This document shows, one piece after another, positions 8,815-17,361 of a stretch of DNA of 64,000 bases. The stretch is taken from the NCBI RefSeq assembly GCF_030123325.1, contig NZ_CP126106.1, positions 2,818,001 to 2,882,000 of the forward strand, written 5' to 3'. This DNA is from Peribacillus simplex. GTDB lineage: Bacteria; Bacillota; Bacilli; Bacillales; DSM-1321. Every line of letters starts with the position of its first letter. Within the stretch, counting starts at the first letter, position 1. Below the pieces are notes generated by a model that saw only the letters and a list, made by a program, of their open reading frames with translations, ran no database searches and was not told the DNA's origin. The position numbers and the translations under genes were made by a program.

Positions 8815-9177
8815 TTGAGAAAAATTGACATGAATTTAGATAGTCTTGATAATATTGTTGTAATCGATTCATGTTGCTCATCAGAATATAAATGGAAAAG
8901 TCACCATTCAGTTAATGTGAAAAATAATTTAGTAACAAGGTTAAATCGAGTGGAAGGACAAATTCGGGAAATAAAAGGGTTAATTGAAAAGATACGTACA
9001 TGACGAATTACACAAATAGCTGCGACCCAATTATCTTTAAATAGTGTTTCTCGAATTTAATTGGAGGGTCATTTAAAAAGATGTGTTCTTGAAAGAATTC
9101 AAGAGGGAGTTAGAGAGGTTTTGGATGAGGTAATTGGTTACATTTCAAAAATTAATGAAAAAATAGAAGGGGATTGA
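8815..9177 (+). pseudogene. csoR: Broken csoR-family copper repressor
   Basis: Read in one frame, this stretch keeps the CsoR/RcnR family plan: KNNLVTRLNRVEGQIREIKGL (helix 1), ITQIAATQLSLNSV (helix 2) and LEGHLKRCVLERIQEG (with the His and second Cys of the Cu(I) site). Two in-frame stops interrupt it, TGA at 9001-9003 and TAA at 9058-9060. The segment that should hold the first metal-binding Cys is about two codons short and reads IEKIRT-stop-RITQIAA. A readable N-terminal peptide of at most 62 residues lacks the metal site. The local copper repressor is therefore dead unless it is rebuilt elsewhere. Confidence 0.85.
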
Positions 9178-9183
9178 GCCATC

Positions 9184-9320
9184 ATGGAAAAAACATTTTA
9201 AATGTAAAGGGTATGTCCTATGGGAATTGAATTAAAGCGATTGAATGTAGTGTAGGGAAATTAACTGGAGTATACTCCGTGAAAGTAAAATTGGATTCAA
9301 GAACGTGCTGATTAAGGAAC
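9184..9320 (+). pseudogene. Decayed copZ-like (HMA) copper chaperone remnant
   Basis: Directly after the broken csoR, an ATG starts a stretch that matches the nucleotide pattern of a copZ gene. The protein would read MEKT, then VKGMS, then a lysine-rich helix and a SVKVKLDS strand, but several frameshifts and stops break it. The two-cysteine metal site has mutated: the bases TATGGGAATTGA stand where TGTGGNCATTGT is expected. The intact copZ at 9402 is therefore a second, surviving copy. The reading depends on manual frame changes, so the exact end is approximate. Confidence 0.7.
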
Positions 9321-9339
9321 AATTTTTTTTGAAATTAAT

Positions 9340-9356
9340 ATACTATACCAGGGTAT
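9340..9356 (+). promoter_or_regulatory. CsoR-like operator, box 2, upstream of copZ
   Basis: ATACTATACCAGGGTAT has the form ATACY-N7-GGTAT, with the same 7-bp spacer as box 1. It sits 46 bp before the intact copZ start and probably overlaps its promoter. Confidence 0.6.
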
Positions 9357-9401
9357 GGTTTTTTATTAAATAAAATCAAATAAATTAAGGAGGACAAAAG
9401 A

Positions 9402-9641
9402 ATGAAGAAAGTAATATTAACAGTGAAAGGAATGTCATGTGGGCATTGTATTAATTCAATTGAAGGGAACGTAAGAAAAATGTATGGAGTTCATTTTGTA
9501 AAGGTTCACTTAGATGAAGAAAAAGTAGATGTATCATTTGATTCGAAAGCAGTTTCTTTAAAGGAGATTACTGACATGATAGAGGACCAAGGTTATGGAG
9601 TGGAGCTAAAGAAATTACCTAAAGATCAAAGTTGTCACTAA
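9402..9641 (+). CDS. copZ: Copper chaperone CopZ
   Basis: A 79-residue single HMA (heavy-metal-associated) domain. The Cu(I) site GMSCGHC (Cys13 and Cys16) is intact, and the second conserved feature near the end, DQGYGVE, matches the loop contacting the metal site. It should carry Cu(I) in the cytosol to the N-terminal domains of CopA, encoded 91 bp downstream. An AAGGAGG site precedes the ATG. A hairpin (9650-9679) and a further CsoR-like box separate it from copA, so copZ and copA can be transcribed separately. The C-terminus (KKLPKDQSCH) adds a third Cys and a His, unusual for CopZ. Confidence 0.92.
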   Translation: MKKVILTVKGMSCGHCINSIEGNVRKMYGVHFVKVHLDEEKVDVSFDSKAVSLKEITDMIEDQGYGVELKKLPKDQSCH

Positions 9642-9649
9642 GGAATTGA

Positions 9650-9679
9650 AAAACGTGCTGTCTCATCCCGGCACGTTTT
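9650..9679 (+). terminator. Hairpin between copZ and copA
   Basis: AAAACGTGC (9650-9658) and GCACGTTTT (9671-9679) form a 9-bp stem with a 12-nt loop. The T-rich second arm suggests partial or full termination, which would lower copA relative to copZ unless the copA box marks its own promoter. Confidence 0.65.
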
Positions 9680-9693
9680 CTTCCCTAAAAAAT

Positions 9694-9710
9694 ATACCCC
9701 ACTGTAGTAT
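9694..9710 (+). promoter_or_regulatory. CsoR-like operator, box 3, upstream of copA
   Basis: ATACCCCACTGTAGTAT has the form ATACC-N7-RGTAT, 22 bp before the copA start. Spacing equals that of boxes 1 and 2, with one base changed in the right half. Confidence 0.55.
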
Positions 9711-9732
9711 GTGGTGATAGGAGTGTAAGGTT

Positions 9733-12153
9733 ATGAGCGATAAAAAAGAAATAACACTTCAAATAGCTGGCATGACGTGTGCAGCCTGTGCAATGAGAAT
9801 AGAAAAAGGTCTCAAAAAAATAGATGGAGTAGAAGATGCAAGCGTAAATTTTGCGTTAGAAAAATCAAAATTAACGTTTGATCCATCCAAATCAAGTGTT
9901 AACCAACTTAAAGATAAAGTTGAATCCTTAGGGTATAAAGTGGTTAGTGAAAAAGCGGAATTTGATATATCTGGTATGACATGCGCTGCATGTGCTAACA
10001 GGATTGAAAAACGTTTAAACAAGGTAGATGGAGTACAAAACGCAACTGTAAACTTCGCCTTAGAATCAGCCCTTGTAGAATATAATCCTGACGAAGTTTC
10101 GGTCCCTGATATGAAGGATGCCATTAAGAAATTGGGTTATCATTTAGAACAAAAGCAAGAAACTACAGGCGAAAAGGTTGATCATAGACAGAAGGAAATT
10201 GAGAAACAAACAGGAAAATTCATATTCTCTTCTATTTTGTCCATCCCTTTACTTTGGGCGATGGTCAGTCATTTTGAATTTACATCTTTTATTTGGCTAC
10301 CAGAGATGTTCATGAATCCATGGGTCCAACTCGCGCTTGCGACTCCTGTTCAATTTTTTGTTGGAGGCCAGTTTTACGTAGGCGCCTTTAAAGCATTAAG
10401 GAATAAAAGTGCAAACATGGATGTTTTAGTTGCACTTGGAACCTCTGCAGCCTATTTCTATAGTGTTTACTTAAGCATTATGTCAATAGGGTCCGAAGCA
10501 CACATGGTTGAATTATATTTTGAAACAAGTGCTGTGTTAATTACACTTATAATACTAGGTAAGTTATTTGAAGCAAAAGCAAAAGGGCGTTCATCGGAGG
10601 CCATAAAAAAACTTATGGGTCTGCAAGCCAAAACAGCCACAGTTTTAAGAGACGGTCAAGAAATGAATTTATCTATCGAAGAGGTAATAGCTGGAGATAT
10701 CGTTTATGTTAAACCAGGTGAAAAGGTACCTGTAGACGGAGAAATATTTGAAGGGAGATCTGCCCTAGATGAGTCAATGATTACAGGTGAAAGTATTCCT
10801 GTTGATAAAACAGTAGGAGATTTAGTAATTGGCTCAACAATTAACAAAAACGGGTTTCTGAAGGTTAAGGCAACAAAGGTAGGAAAGGATACCGCCTTAG
10901 CTCAAATTATCAAAGTAGTCGAAGAAGCACAAGGATCCAAAGCTCCTATTCAACGCTTAGCCGATGTCATCTCAGGAATATTTGTCCCTATTGTAGTGGG
11001 GATAGCAATTATTACGTTTCTTGTGTGGTACTTTGCTGTAAGTCCGGGAGAGTTTGCAGTAGCTCTTGAAAAGTTAATTGCCGTATTAGTTATCGCATGT
11101 CCATGTGCTCTAGGTCTAGCTACTCCGACTTCCATTATGGCTGGATCAGGTCGCGCAGCTGAATATGGGATTTTGTTTAAAGGCGGGGAGCATCTTGAAA
11201 CGACTCATCGAGTGAATACAGTGATTCTTGATAAAACGGGAACTGTAACAAATGGAAAACCAACACTTACTGATGTTATTCTCTCAAATGGGATTGAAGA
11301 AAAGGAATTTTTTAAGCTAGTCGGAGCTGCAGAAAGAAATTCTGAACATCCGTTAGCTGAGGCAATTGTTGAGGGCATAAAAGAAAAAGGGATTGAACTA
11401 GGCAACTCTGAACATTTTGAAGCGATTCCTGGCTTTGGAATTGAATCTACAATTGAAAACAAATCCTTATTAATTGGAACACGCCGTTTAATGGCTAAAA
11501 ACAGGATTAATATTCAAGACATATTACCGCAAATGGAAAACTTAGAGAAACAAGGCAAGACTGCAATGCTAGTAGCCATTGATAATCAATTCGCTGGAGT
11601 GATTGCTGTCGCAGATACAATTAAAGAAACCTCTCAGAAAGCAATTGAAAGGTTAAAAGAGATGGATCTGGAAGTCGTCATGATTACAGGTGATAACAAG
11701 CAGACAGCTCAAGCAATTGCAAATGAGGTCGGAATTGACCATGTTATAGCAGAAGTCCTGCCTGAAGGTAAGGCAGAGGAAGTTAAAAAGCTTCAAAAAG
11801 CTGGAAAGATAGTGGCAATGGTCGGTGATGGAATTAACGATGCTCCAGCGTTAGCTACTGCTGATATTGGCATGGCCATCGGTACGGGTACGGATGTAGC
11901 AATGGAAGCTGCTGATATCACCTTAATCAGAGGAGACCTAAATAGTATTGCCGATGCCATCTTTATGAGTAAAATGACGATTCGAAATATCAAGCAAAAT
12001 TTATTTTGGGCCTTTGCTTATAATGCTATAGGAGTTCCAATTGCAGCACTAGGATTTCTGGCACCGTGGCTTGCAGGAGTAGCCATGGCATTTAGTTCAG
12101 TTTCAGTTGTTTTAAACGCACTCAGATTACAAAGGATTAAGTTAAAAGGATAA
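9733..12153 (+). CDS. copA: Cu(I)-exporting P1B-type ATPase CopA
   Basis: An 806-residue membrane copper pump that exports cytosolic Cu(I) using ATP. Two N-terminal HMA domains each carry GMTCAAC (Cys16/Cys19 and Cys84/Cys87). Further features are the transmembrane CPC motif (456-458, in IACPCALGLATP), the phosphorylation site DKTGT (Asp500), the actuator loop MITGESIPV, the HPLAEAIV nucleotide-binding motif, GDGINDAPAL in the hinge, and a final membrane pair ending FSSVSVVLNALRLQ. The length matches B. subtilis CopA (about 802). Its neighbours are the CopZ chaperone upstream and two probable copper-handling proteins downstream in the same direction (29-bp and 21-bp gaps), suggesting a four-gene unit. 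Confidence 0.96.
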   Translation: MSDKKEITLQIAGMTCAACAMRIEKGLKKIDGVEDASVNFALEKSKLTFDPSKSSVNQLKDKVESLGYKVVSEKAEFDISGMTCAACANRIEKRLNKVDGVQNATVNFALESALVEYNPDEVSVPDMKDAIKKLGYHLEQKQETTGEKVDHRQKEIEKQTGKFIFSSILSIPLLWAMVSHFEFTSFIWLPEMFMNPWVQLALATPVQFFVGGQFYVGAFKALRNKSANMDVLVALGTSAAYFYSVYLSIMSIGSEAHMVELYFETSAVLITLIILGKLFEAKAKGRSSEAIKKLMGLQAKTATVLRDGQEMNLSIEEVIAGDIVYVKPGEKVPVDGEIFEGRSALDESMITGESIPVDKTVGDLVIGSTINKNGFLKVKATKVGKDTALAQIIKVVEEAQGSKAPIQRLADVISGIFVPIVVGIAIITFLVWYFAVSPGEFAVALEKLIAVLVIACPCALGLATPTSIMAGSGRAAEYGILFKGGEHLETTHRVNTVILDKTGTVTNGKPTLTDVILSNGIEEKEFFKLVGAAERNSEHPLAEAIVEGIKEKGIELGNSEHFEAIPGFGIESTIENKSLLIGTRRLMAKNRINIQDILPQMENLEKQGKTAMLVAIDNQFAGVIAVADTIKETSQKAIERLKEMDLEVVMITGDNKQTAQAIANEVGIDHVIAEVLPEGKAEEVKKLQKAGKIVAMVGDGINDAPALATADIGMAIGTGTDVAMEAADITLIRGDLNSIADAIFMSKMTIRNIKQNLFWAFAYNAIGVPIAALGFLAPWLAGVAMAFSSVSVVLNALRLQRIKLKG

Positions 12154-12182
12154 TCTATCTATTTAAAAGAGAGGGTTTTTTC

Positions 12183-13058
12183 ATGAAACAAAAAAACATG
12201 TTGACCTGGGCGATTTCAGCCATTGTGTATCTTGGATTAGTAATTGGCGGTTATTCCATATATGCAAGCTTGAACAGTAATAACGATCACTCGGATACCC
12301 ATGCGGCAAAAACAAAGGGTGATGAGGAAAAAGAATCTATTATTGAGCAATCACATAACGATAATCATACGAGCAAAAAAAGTGATGGTAAGGATGGGCA
12401 TTCAGATCATGTAGCTCATTCAGAAAGTGAAGTGGTCACTAACGTAAAATATGAAAAAGGTATAATTACCATTGATGTGAAGGATAAAAATCAAAATTCA
12501 CCTAATTTAGAGATATCACATGAAAAGATTATGCATTTAATTATTGTAAGTGCCGACTTAGAAGACTTTTATCATTTACATCCTGAGGAAAAAGGAAATG
12601 GCGTTTATACTCTTAAATTCGACCTACCTGAAAACTCTTATAAAGCATTTGTTGACATTAAACCCAAAAACCTTGCCTATCAGGTTAGTCCGGTAGGGCT
12701 GCAGGTAGGGAAAAGTCATAGTGAACATAAGGAAAACCCACTTAAGGTTGATACAAACTTAACAAAAACAATCAATCAAAAAACAGTTGAATTAACAACT
12801 ACAGAGCTAGGAATAAACAAAGCTGTGACGTTAAGTTTTGATACGAAAGGGATTACTCCAAAGCCCTATCTGGGTGCTCTAGGCCATGTTGTTATTTTGG
12901 ATGATAAGGGTGAAAATTTTGTTCATGTGCACCCTGCATCAGAAGAAAAGACACTATTTGAAACAAAATTTGATAAACCTGGGATCTACAAAGTGTGGGG
13001 AGAATTTAAATTTGATGGTAAAGTCAATAGCTATCCATTTGTTATAGAGGTCAAATAA
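12183..13058 (+). CDS. Membrane-anchored His-rich protein with duplicated H-x12-HxHP motif
   Basis: A 291-residue protein with one N-terminal membrane segment (about residues 8-28), a His/Asp/Ser-rich linker (about 35-82, nine His), and two related beta-rich domains. In the first, His118 is followed exactly 13 residues later by HLHP (131-134); in the second, His235 is followed 13 residues later by HVHP (248-251). Each domain ends in a KPGIYKVWGEF-type strand, as in YtkA/FixH-like extracytoplasmic beta domains. It lies 29 bp after copA. I infer an outside-facing metal-binding protein, perhaps accepting Cu exported by CopA. No proven family function is known to me. Confidence 0.75.
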   Translation: MKQKNMLTWAISAIVYLGLVIGGYSIYASLNSNNDHSDTHAAKTKGDEEKESIIEQSHNDNHTSKKSDGKDGHSDHVAHSESEVVTNVKYEKGIITIDVKDKNQNSPNLEISHEKIMHLIIVSADLEDFYHLHPEEKGNGVYTLKFDLPENSYKAFVDIKPKNLAYQVSPVGLQVGKSHSEHKENPLKVDTNLTKTINQKTVELTTTELGINKAVTLSFDTKGITPKPYLGALGHVVILDDKGENFVHVHPASEEKTLFETKFDKPGIYKVWGEFKFDGKVNSYPFVIEVK

Positions 13059-13079
13059 AAAAGAAAAAGGGGAATTTTT

Positions 13080-13418
13080 ATGAACTTAGATGGGGTTAGC
13101 AGGCATCTATTAATTTGCAACGGGAAAACATGCACGAAAAATGGAGCAGAAGAAGTAACAGAGACCATTAGGGGAGAATTGAAAAACTTAGAGCTGCAAA
13201 AGGAGATTCACACAACAAAAACATTATGTAACGGCCAATGCAAGCATGGTCCAATCGCTGTTCTATATCCACAAGGAACCTGGTATAAAGAAATGAATAA
13301 AACAAAAAGTGAAGAACTTATTCGACGATTGAAAGAAAATGACAATGTTCATATAGGTTCTGAACTTTATTACCATGATGGGAAAACATTCAGGAACCAT
13401 GAGAGTAATGAACTGTAA
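13080..13418 (+). CDS. Thioredoxin-like [2Fe-2S] ferredoxin domain protein
   Basis: A 112-residue protein with four cysteines in the pattern of thioredoxin-fold [2Fe-2S] ferredoxins: C13 and C18 (CNGKTC) with C50 and C54 (CNGQC), followed by KHGPIAVLYPQGTWY, the family's conserved cluster-proximal stretch. Such domains occur alone or fused to cobalamin-biosynthetic and hydrogenase proteins. It is the last gene of the copper group, 21 bp after the His-rich protein. A role in copper redox chemistry or in sensing cluster damage is an inference from position only. Confidence 0.8.
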   Translation: MNLDGVSRHLLICNGKTCTKNGAEEVTETIRGELKNLELQKEIHTTKTLCNGQCKHGPIAVLYPQGTWYKEMNKTKSEELIRRLKENDNVHIGSELYYHDGKTFRNHESNEL

Positions 13419-13491
13419 CATCTTACTTCTATATCTAAAATCGGTTTCTTAACAGGGCGTTTTTCTAGAAGGAAAAAAATTGCGATATACA

Positions 13492-13522
13492 ATGGACTGA
13501 TCATTTTTAACGATCAGTCCAT
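13492..13522 (+). terminator. Hairpin downstream of the copper group
   Basis: ATGGACTGATC (13492-13502) and GATCAGTCCAT (13512-13522) are perfect 11-bp inverted repeats around ATTTTTAAC. Only a short ATTTCC follows, so it may be a weak terminator or mRNA-stabilising stem. Confidence 0.55.
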
Positions 13523-13568
13523 ATTTCCATCAATAGGGTTTACGTCTCCCCATTAATACTAATTAAAA

Positions 13569-13772
13569 ATTGTTGTCTTAGAAAAAATGGAAGTTTTGGA
13601 AAGGGCATTAGTGTCTAGGTCAGAAGTATTGGAGTTTCATTGTTTAACAGGTGAGTATGATTAACTTTTAAAAGTGGAGAATAAAGATCGGAAGGAATTA
13701 GAAATATTTTTTAGAAAGTTAAATAAACTAGGAATTACAAGAACTCTAACTAGTCTAGCTCTTAGAGAATTC
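13569..13772 (+). pseudogene. C-terminal fragment of an Lrp/AsnC-family regulator
   Basis: One frame reads VVLEKMEVLERALVSRSEV, then LEFHCLTGEYD, a TAA stop, then LLKVENKDRKELEIFFRKL and GITRTLTSLALREF. This is the ligand-sensing RAM domain of Lrp/AsnC regulators, including the conserved TGEYD[F/Y]LLKV strand and the R-T-x-T-SLAL ending. The DNA-binding half is absent and there is no start codon with a ribosome binding site. It is a dead remnant. Confidence 0.75.
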
Positions 13773-13798
13773 AACAGTTTTACCAATATAGGAAGAAA

Positions 13799-13840
13799 AT
13801 ACCTGTTTGTAAAAGTACACTTTACGAACGGGTATTTTTT
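13799..13840 (+). terminator. Rho-independent terminator after the Lrp remnant
   Basis: ATACCTGTTTGTAAA (13799-13813) pairs with TTTACGAACGGGTAT (13821-13835) using two G-T pairs, followed by TTTTT. It is probably the original terminator of the lost lrp gene. Confidence 0.75.
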
Positions 13841-13988
13841 ATAACATCACCTCAAATTCTTTTCTGATGTCGGGAGAGGAACCTTTTAAGTTCCCGCATC
13901 GAAATTTCACTAGCTTATCATTCTCTATCTTGTTATTATTGAAATACCTGTCTAAATCTTCGAAAAATATCGAAAGTTCGGTGTAAAA

Positions 13989-15260
13989 ATGAATCTTATG
14001 ACAAAAGATTTACTGATTAACTTTTTAATAATCCTTTTTCCAATCTTTTTATTGCAAATGAGCTATCTAGTGAAGTACGTATACCGTTTAGATGCATTAA
14101 AAGGATCCTTCCTATCGATTTTCCCTATTCTTTCACTTGTTCTATGCATGTTATTTCCCGTTGTTATAGAAGAGGATTTTGTTTGGGACCTCAGATGGAT
14201 CCCTTTTCTTTTAGGCGGTTTATATGGGGGCTATCGGTTAGGAATCATATTGATAGTCATCACTCTTCTTATTCGCTATTTATCAGGGGGGGAAAATGGA
14301 TTTTATATCTCATGTATAACTTTTCCACTCATTGGTGTTTCCGTGTTTTTTATATCTAAATACTATCTAAAAATGTCTGTCAGTAAAAAAATCTGTATGG
14401 GTATATCATTAATATTCATTGTCCATATTCTCACACAGTTTATTTCAACAGTAGTATTTGAACTTCCTATCGGTATAAGTCTATGGAAACAATACTTCTC
14501 GATCCATGTCATAGGAATCATTGTTGTAATCTTATTATGGGAAGTCATCCTCACTAATTTTCAGGTTCTCGAAAAATTAGTGAAAGCGGAAAAATTACAG
14601 GTCGTCAGTCATCTGGCTGCAAGCATATCTCATGAAGTCAGAAATCCCCTTACAGTTACCAGGGGATATATTCAAATGTTAAGTGAAGATGTGTCTTCCC
14701 ATACAAAGGTCAAATATGCAAATATTGCACTGAATGAATTAGATCGGGCCACGGAGGTCATTAATGATTATTTGACTTTTGCCGCCATAAGCCCTGAAAA
14801 CACAGAGCGATTAAGGATATCCGAGGAAATTCAGCATGTCGTGGACAGCATAAAACCCTTTGCTTATAATAATGGAATAAAATTGAAGTTATCCCTACTC
14901 GAAGATAGGGCTTATTATGTCATGGGTGAAAGGAAGAAATTCCAGCAATGCTTATTCAATATCATAAAGAATGGAATAGAATCGATGGTCCATGATGGCG
15001 AAATATACATTCATTTATTTCATGCAGCCTCCACCATCCAAATTAAGATCCAAGATCAGGGAATTGGAATGACACAGGAACAAATATACCGTTTAGGTGA
15101 GCCTTACTTCACGACAAAAAATAAAGGGACGGGATTAGGTATGATGGTTTCATATAGCGTTATCAAAAGCATGGATGGAACGGTACATGTATCTAGTGTA
15201 CAAGGGAAAGGGACATGTTTCTCTATTAACCTGCCCATACATAGAAACGAGCTTATTTAA
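13989..15260 (+). CDS. Membrane sensor histidine kinase, KinB-like
   Basis: A 423-residue kinase. Six hydrophobic segments fill residues 8-185 in the pattern of 5TM-5TMR_LYT-type sensors. The phospho-acceptor box is SHEVRNPLTV with His215, followed by an N-box (FNIIKNGIES), DQGIGM and GTGLGM ATP-binding motifs. Length and topology match KinB of B. subtilis (428 residues), and no response-regulator gene is adjacent, as expected for an orphan kinase feeding the Spo0F phosphorelay. The KinB role is inferred; other LytS-topology orphan kinases look similar. The start is an ATG eight bases after GGTGTAAA, a weak ribosome binding site, which may mean low expression. Confidence 0.8.
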   Translation: MNLMTKDLLINFLIILFPIFLLQMSYLVKYVYRLDALKGSFLSIFPILSLVLCMLFPVVIEEDFVWDLRWIPFLLGGLYGGYRLGIILIVITLLIRYLSGGENGFYISCITFPLIGVSVFFISKYYLKMSVSKKICMGISLIFIVHILTQFISTVVFELPIGISLWKQYFSIHVIGIIVVILLWEVILTNFQVLEKLVKAEKLQVVSHLAASISHEVRNPLTVTRGYIQMLSEDVSSHTKVKYANIALNELDRATEVINDYLTFAAISPENTERLRISEEIQHVVDSIKPFAYNNGIKLKLSLLEDRAYYVMGERKKFQQCLFNIIKNGIESMVHDGEIYIHLFHAASTIQIKIQDQGIGMTQEQIYRLGEPYFTTKNKGTGLGMMVSYSVIKSMDGTVHVSSVQGKGTCFSINLPIHRNELI

Positions 15261-15367
15261 GATTAGTGTAAATTGACGGTTTTAAACTCATAGATTACAA
15301 TTTAAGTAAACTACCAATATTATGAAATGATTCAATAACGCATTTGATACCTAAGGGAGATGATGAA

Positions 15368-17356
15368 ATGAAATCGCTTACAGATGGGCAAATCATTTGG
15401 GAACCGACAAAGGAACAAATCGAGCAAACGGTATTGACTCAATATGTGAAATGGTTAAAAGAAAAGAAAGGTTTAACATTTCATGATTATCATGAATTAT
15501 GGAAATGGTCGGTAGATGAACAGGAGGAATTTTGGGCTTCAATTTGGGATTATTGTGAAGTAAAAGCAGCCAGGAAATATGACAGGGTTTTAGCGGAGCA
15601 ATCAATGCCTGGTGCGAAATGGTTCGAGGGGGCAAGGCTTAATTATGCTGAAAATGCATTATTGAATGATCAAGAAGGGAAAACGGCGATTTTTTTTCGC
15701 TCCGAACATATCAGGCAGCAAGAGGTCAGCTGGAAAGAGCTGAAAGAAAAAGTAGCTTCTGTCGCCCATTCATTAAGGAAACTTGGTGTGAAATCCGGTG
15801 ACCGTGTTGTTGCCTATATGCCGAATATTCCCGAAGCGGTCATAGCTTTCTTGGCAACAGCAAGCATAGGTGCCATCTGGTCCAGTTGCTCACCTGACTT
15901 TGGGGCAAGAAGCGTCATAGATCGGTTCAAACAGATTGAACCGGTTGTATTACTGGCAGTTGATGGGTATCAGTACAACGGAAATGTATATGATAAAACA
16001 TCAGTCGTCTCTCAGCTTAAACAGGAATTGGCTACCGTCAAGCATACCGTGTTGGTTCCTTACATAGAAAAAAAGAATTTGGAAGTGAATCTCTCAGATA
16101 TGATTGCTTGGGATGATCTTTTAAAAGAAAAGGCAGAATTATCTTTTGAAAGTGTTCCGTTCGATCATCCGCTGTGGATCCTTTATTCATCAGGTACAAC
16201 CGGGATGCCAAAACCAATTGTACAAGGGCATGGCGGCATATTATTGGAGCATTTTAAATCTACAAGAATCCATCAAGGCATGACTTCCGAGGATACTATA
16301 TTCTGGTTTACGACGACAGGATGGATGATGTGGAACCTCCTTATGGGCGGTTTGCTTAACGAAGGGACCATCGTCCTTTATGACGGCAGTCCTTCTTTTC
16401 CGAATATGGATGCCCTTTGGGAATTGGCGGAAGATACAGGCATGACTTTCTTTGGAACAAGTGCACCTTTCCTTACTAATTCCATGAAGTTGGGAAACAA
16501 ACCCATGGAAAAATATGATTTATCCAAATTGAAAGCTCTTTTTTCCACTGGAGCTCCATTGTCTGGCGACGGTTATAAATGGGTGTATGAGAATGTCAAG
16601 AAGGATATCTGGCTCAGTTCATCCAGTGGCGGAACCGATGTTTGTGCCGGATTTGTTGGTGGTGTTCCCACACTACCCGTGAGAATCGGAGAGATACAAG
16701 GTAGGGCATTAGGTGTTTGTGCGGAAGCCTTTGATGAGCATGGTCAAACATTGATAAATGAAGTCGGTGAACTGGTCATTACCAAACCGATGCCGTCCAT
16801 GCCGTTATACTTCTGGAATGATCAAGACGGTTCACGATACTACGAGAGTTATTTCGATACATATCCTGGCATATGGAAACATGGTGATTGGATAAAAATC
16901 GACGACAAAGGCAGCTGTATCATTTATGGACGTTCCGACTCGACCATAAACCGTTCTGGTGTACGGATGGGAACTAGCGATATCTACCGGGTCGTCGAAG
17001 CGATCGACGAGGTGATGGAAAGCCTTGTCATAGATAGGGAAGTGCTTGGCCGCGGATCATCACTGCTGCTGTTCGTTGTTCTTAAGCCCGGTAAAAGCCT
17101 GGATACAGCATTGACGGCAAAAATCAAGGAACAAATCAGAGGGCATGTGTCCCCTCGCTTTATACCTGACCAAATCCATGTCGTTGAACAAATTCCCAAA
17201 ACGTTGAACGGAAAGAAAATGGAAGTCCCGATACGTAAAGTGTTATTAGGTTTCGAGTTTGATGAAGTAGTCAATGCAGACTCCATGGGAAATCCAGAAT
17301 CGCTACAGTTCTTTAAAGAATTAGCTCTCGAGTTGAATGAGAAAAAAATATTCTAG
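15368..17356 (+). CDS. Acetoacetate-CoA ligase
   Basis: A 662-residue adenylate-forming enzyme activating acetoacetate (or a close short acid) to its CoA thioester. The AMP-binding P-loop is LYSSGTTGMPKPIVQGHGG, with TTTGWMMWN and GRSDSTINRSGVRMGTSDIY further on, the latter being the acetoacetyl-CoA synthetase form of the A8 motif. The NGKKMEVPIRKVL C-terminal lysine loop is present. Length (about 650-660) and N-terminal WKWSVDEQEEFWASIWDY agree with AacS rather than acetyl-CoA synthetase. Start chosen at 15368 because AAGGGAG lies 8 nt before; in-frame codons upstream are less well placed. A terminator at 17362 makes it monocistronic. Confidence 0.9.
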   Translation: MKSLTDGQIIWEPTKEQIEQTVLTQYVKWLKEKKGLTFHDYHELWKWSVDEQEEFWASIWDYCEVKAARKYDRVLAEQSMPGAKWFEGARLNYAENALLNDQEGKTAIFFRSEHIRQQEVSWKELKEKVASVAHSLRKLGVKSGDRVVAYMPNIPEAVIAFLATASIGAIWSSCSPDFGARSVIDRFKQIEPVVLLAVDGYQYNGNVYDKTSVVSQLKQELATVKHTVLVPYIEKKNLEVNLSDMIAWDDLLKEKAELSFESVPFDHPLWILYSSGTTGMPKPIVQGHGGILLEHFKSTRIHQGMTSEDTIFWFTTTGWMMWNLLMGGLLNEGTIVLYDGSPSFPNMDALWELAEDTGMTFFGTSAPFLTNSMKLGNKPMEKYDLSKLKALFSTGAPLSGDGYKWVYENVKKDIWLSSSSGGTDVCAGFVGGVPTLPVRIGEIQGRALGVCAEAFDEHGQTLINEVGELVITKPMPSMPLYFWNDQDGSRYYESYFDTYPGIWKHGDWIKIDDKGSCIIYGRSDSTINRSGVRMGTSDIYRVVEAIDEVMESLVIDREVLGRGSSLLLFVVLKPGKSLDTALTAKIKEQIRGHVSPRFIPDQIHVVEQIPKTLNGKKMEVPIRKVLLGFEFDEVVNADSMGNPESLQFFKELALELNEKKIF

Positions 17357-17361
17357 CAATC

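Larger units (their letters stand above)
13419..13988. other. 570-base spacer holding two hairpins and an Lrp remnant
   Basis: Between the copper group and the kinase gene there is no intact gene. It holds a hairpin at 13492-13522, the broken Lrp C-terminus at 13569-13772, and a terminator at 13799-13840. The last 150 bases before the kinase show no clear element. Confidence 0.6.

Noticed and set aside
9181..9320. Intact second copper chaperone gene
   Set aside because: The two cysteine codons of the metal site are mutated and the frame is broken several times, so it is listed as a remnant.
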